Shown one piece after another: positions 63,932-64,000 of a DNA stretch of 64,000 nucleotides. The notes beneath the pieces are model-generated. The model was not told where the DNA came from, did no database searches, and was given only the letters and a program-made list of their open reading frames with translations. The stretch comes from Salinicoccus albus DSM 19776 (lineage in GTDB: Bacteria > Bacillota > Bacilli > Staphylococcales > Salinicoccaceae), in assembly GCF_000385175.1 (NCBI RefSeq), contig NZ_ARQJ01000025.1:79521-143520 (forward strand), in the 5' to 3' direction. How positions within the stretch are numbered: position 1 is the stretch's first letter; each line of letters opens with the position of its first letter. Position numbers and translations under genes: made by a program.

Positions 63932-64000
63932 GTGACGCTGCCGGCAGACGGATATGTTCCAGCCTCTTTTGAGTCATTTTTTATAACTACATCAGCTGGT

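Noticed and set aside
63705..63972. Overlapping open frames encoding repeated SNPRLSPFSV-like peptides
   Set aside because: They are produced by reading through a 41-bp tandem repeat that shifts frame every unit; there is no start site and no family resemblance.

Overview
The window looks like a chromosomal, origin-side segment of a Staphylococcaceae member. The evidence is the syntenic block tRNA-Glu, tRNA-Asp, walR, walK, yycH, yycI, walJ, rlmH (6.2-13.5 kb), with protein lengths close to those of Staphylococcus aureus (WalR 233 aa, phospho-acceptor D53; WalK histidine about H388). Base composition is moderate and many genes suit a halotolerant free-living relative (a Salinicoccus- or Jeotgalicoccus-like genus is my guess). 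The genus cannot be fixed from sequence reading alone.

Layout. (1) 1-5.9 kb, minus strand: an assimilatory sulfate/sulfite reduction operon, cysH-cysJ-cysI-sumT-sirB, which makes both the reductase and its siroheme cofactor; sirB runs off the left edge. (2) 6.2-12.1 kb: two tRNAs and the WalRK cell-wall two-component operon, ending in a cluster of six DnaA-box-like 9-mers and a strong bidirectional terminator. (3) 12.1-13.5 kb: a YubB/Api92-like ferredoxin-fold gene, a possible tiny gene, and rlmH, whose 3' end is the classical SCC integration site in staphylococci. (4) 13.6-24.4 kb, accessory island directly after rlmH: type I restriction-modification hsdM-hsdS-hsdR, a YgjP/M48-type metallopeptidase, an AT-rich two-gene HipA-like kinase / HIRAN-domain cassette, a PD-(D/E)XK-DUF5655 protein, and a decayed IS30 element. 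No ccr recombinase and no second att site were seen. (5) 24.4-34 kb: a frameshifted CoA-transferase, a 2-hydroxyacid dehydrogenase, a persulfide-detoxification locus (cstR, cstA, cstB with three palindromic operators), gene remnants, small membrane proteins, a MetE-like methyltransferase and a second IS30 stub.

(6) 34-45.5 kb: a DsbA-like protein, unknown proteins, and a 2-keto/2-hydroxy-acid metabolic neighbourhood (sodium:solute symporter, YjiH-family membrane protein, two more 2-hydroxyacid dehydrogenases, a ThDP-dependent 2-keto-acid decarboxylase), then a DUF418 membrane protein and a deoxynucleoside kinase. (7) 45.7-52.6 kb: two MFS transporters, a SAM-I riboswitch controlling a homocysteine S-methyltransferase, and a GntR/UTRA regulator next to an amidohydrolase. 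(8) 52.8-56.6 kb: a tandemly duplicated pair of secreted wall hydrolases sharing an almost identical N-terminus but ending in different lytic domains (IsaA/SceD-like and Rpf-like), followed by a flotillin. (9) 57-64 kb: a lactate-use cluster (FCD-type GntR regulator, promoter with palindrome and cre site, lactate permease, malate/lactate:quinone oxidoreductase), a methyltransferase, an AbgT transporter, and a 41-bp tandem repeat.

The strongest candidate for a little-described system is the split HipA-like kinase plus HIRAN protein at 20.4-22.0 kb. It sits in what looks like a defence island beside type I RM and a DUF5655 nuclease-like protein. Other points of note are the DnaA-box cluster between walJ and rlmH, and the promoter-plus-gene duplication with lytic-domain exchange at 52.8-55.0 kb. 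Functional calls rest on motif and family recognition by eye; no database search was run.
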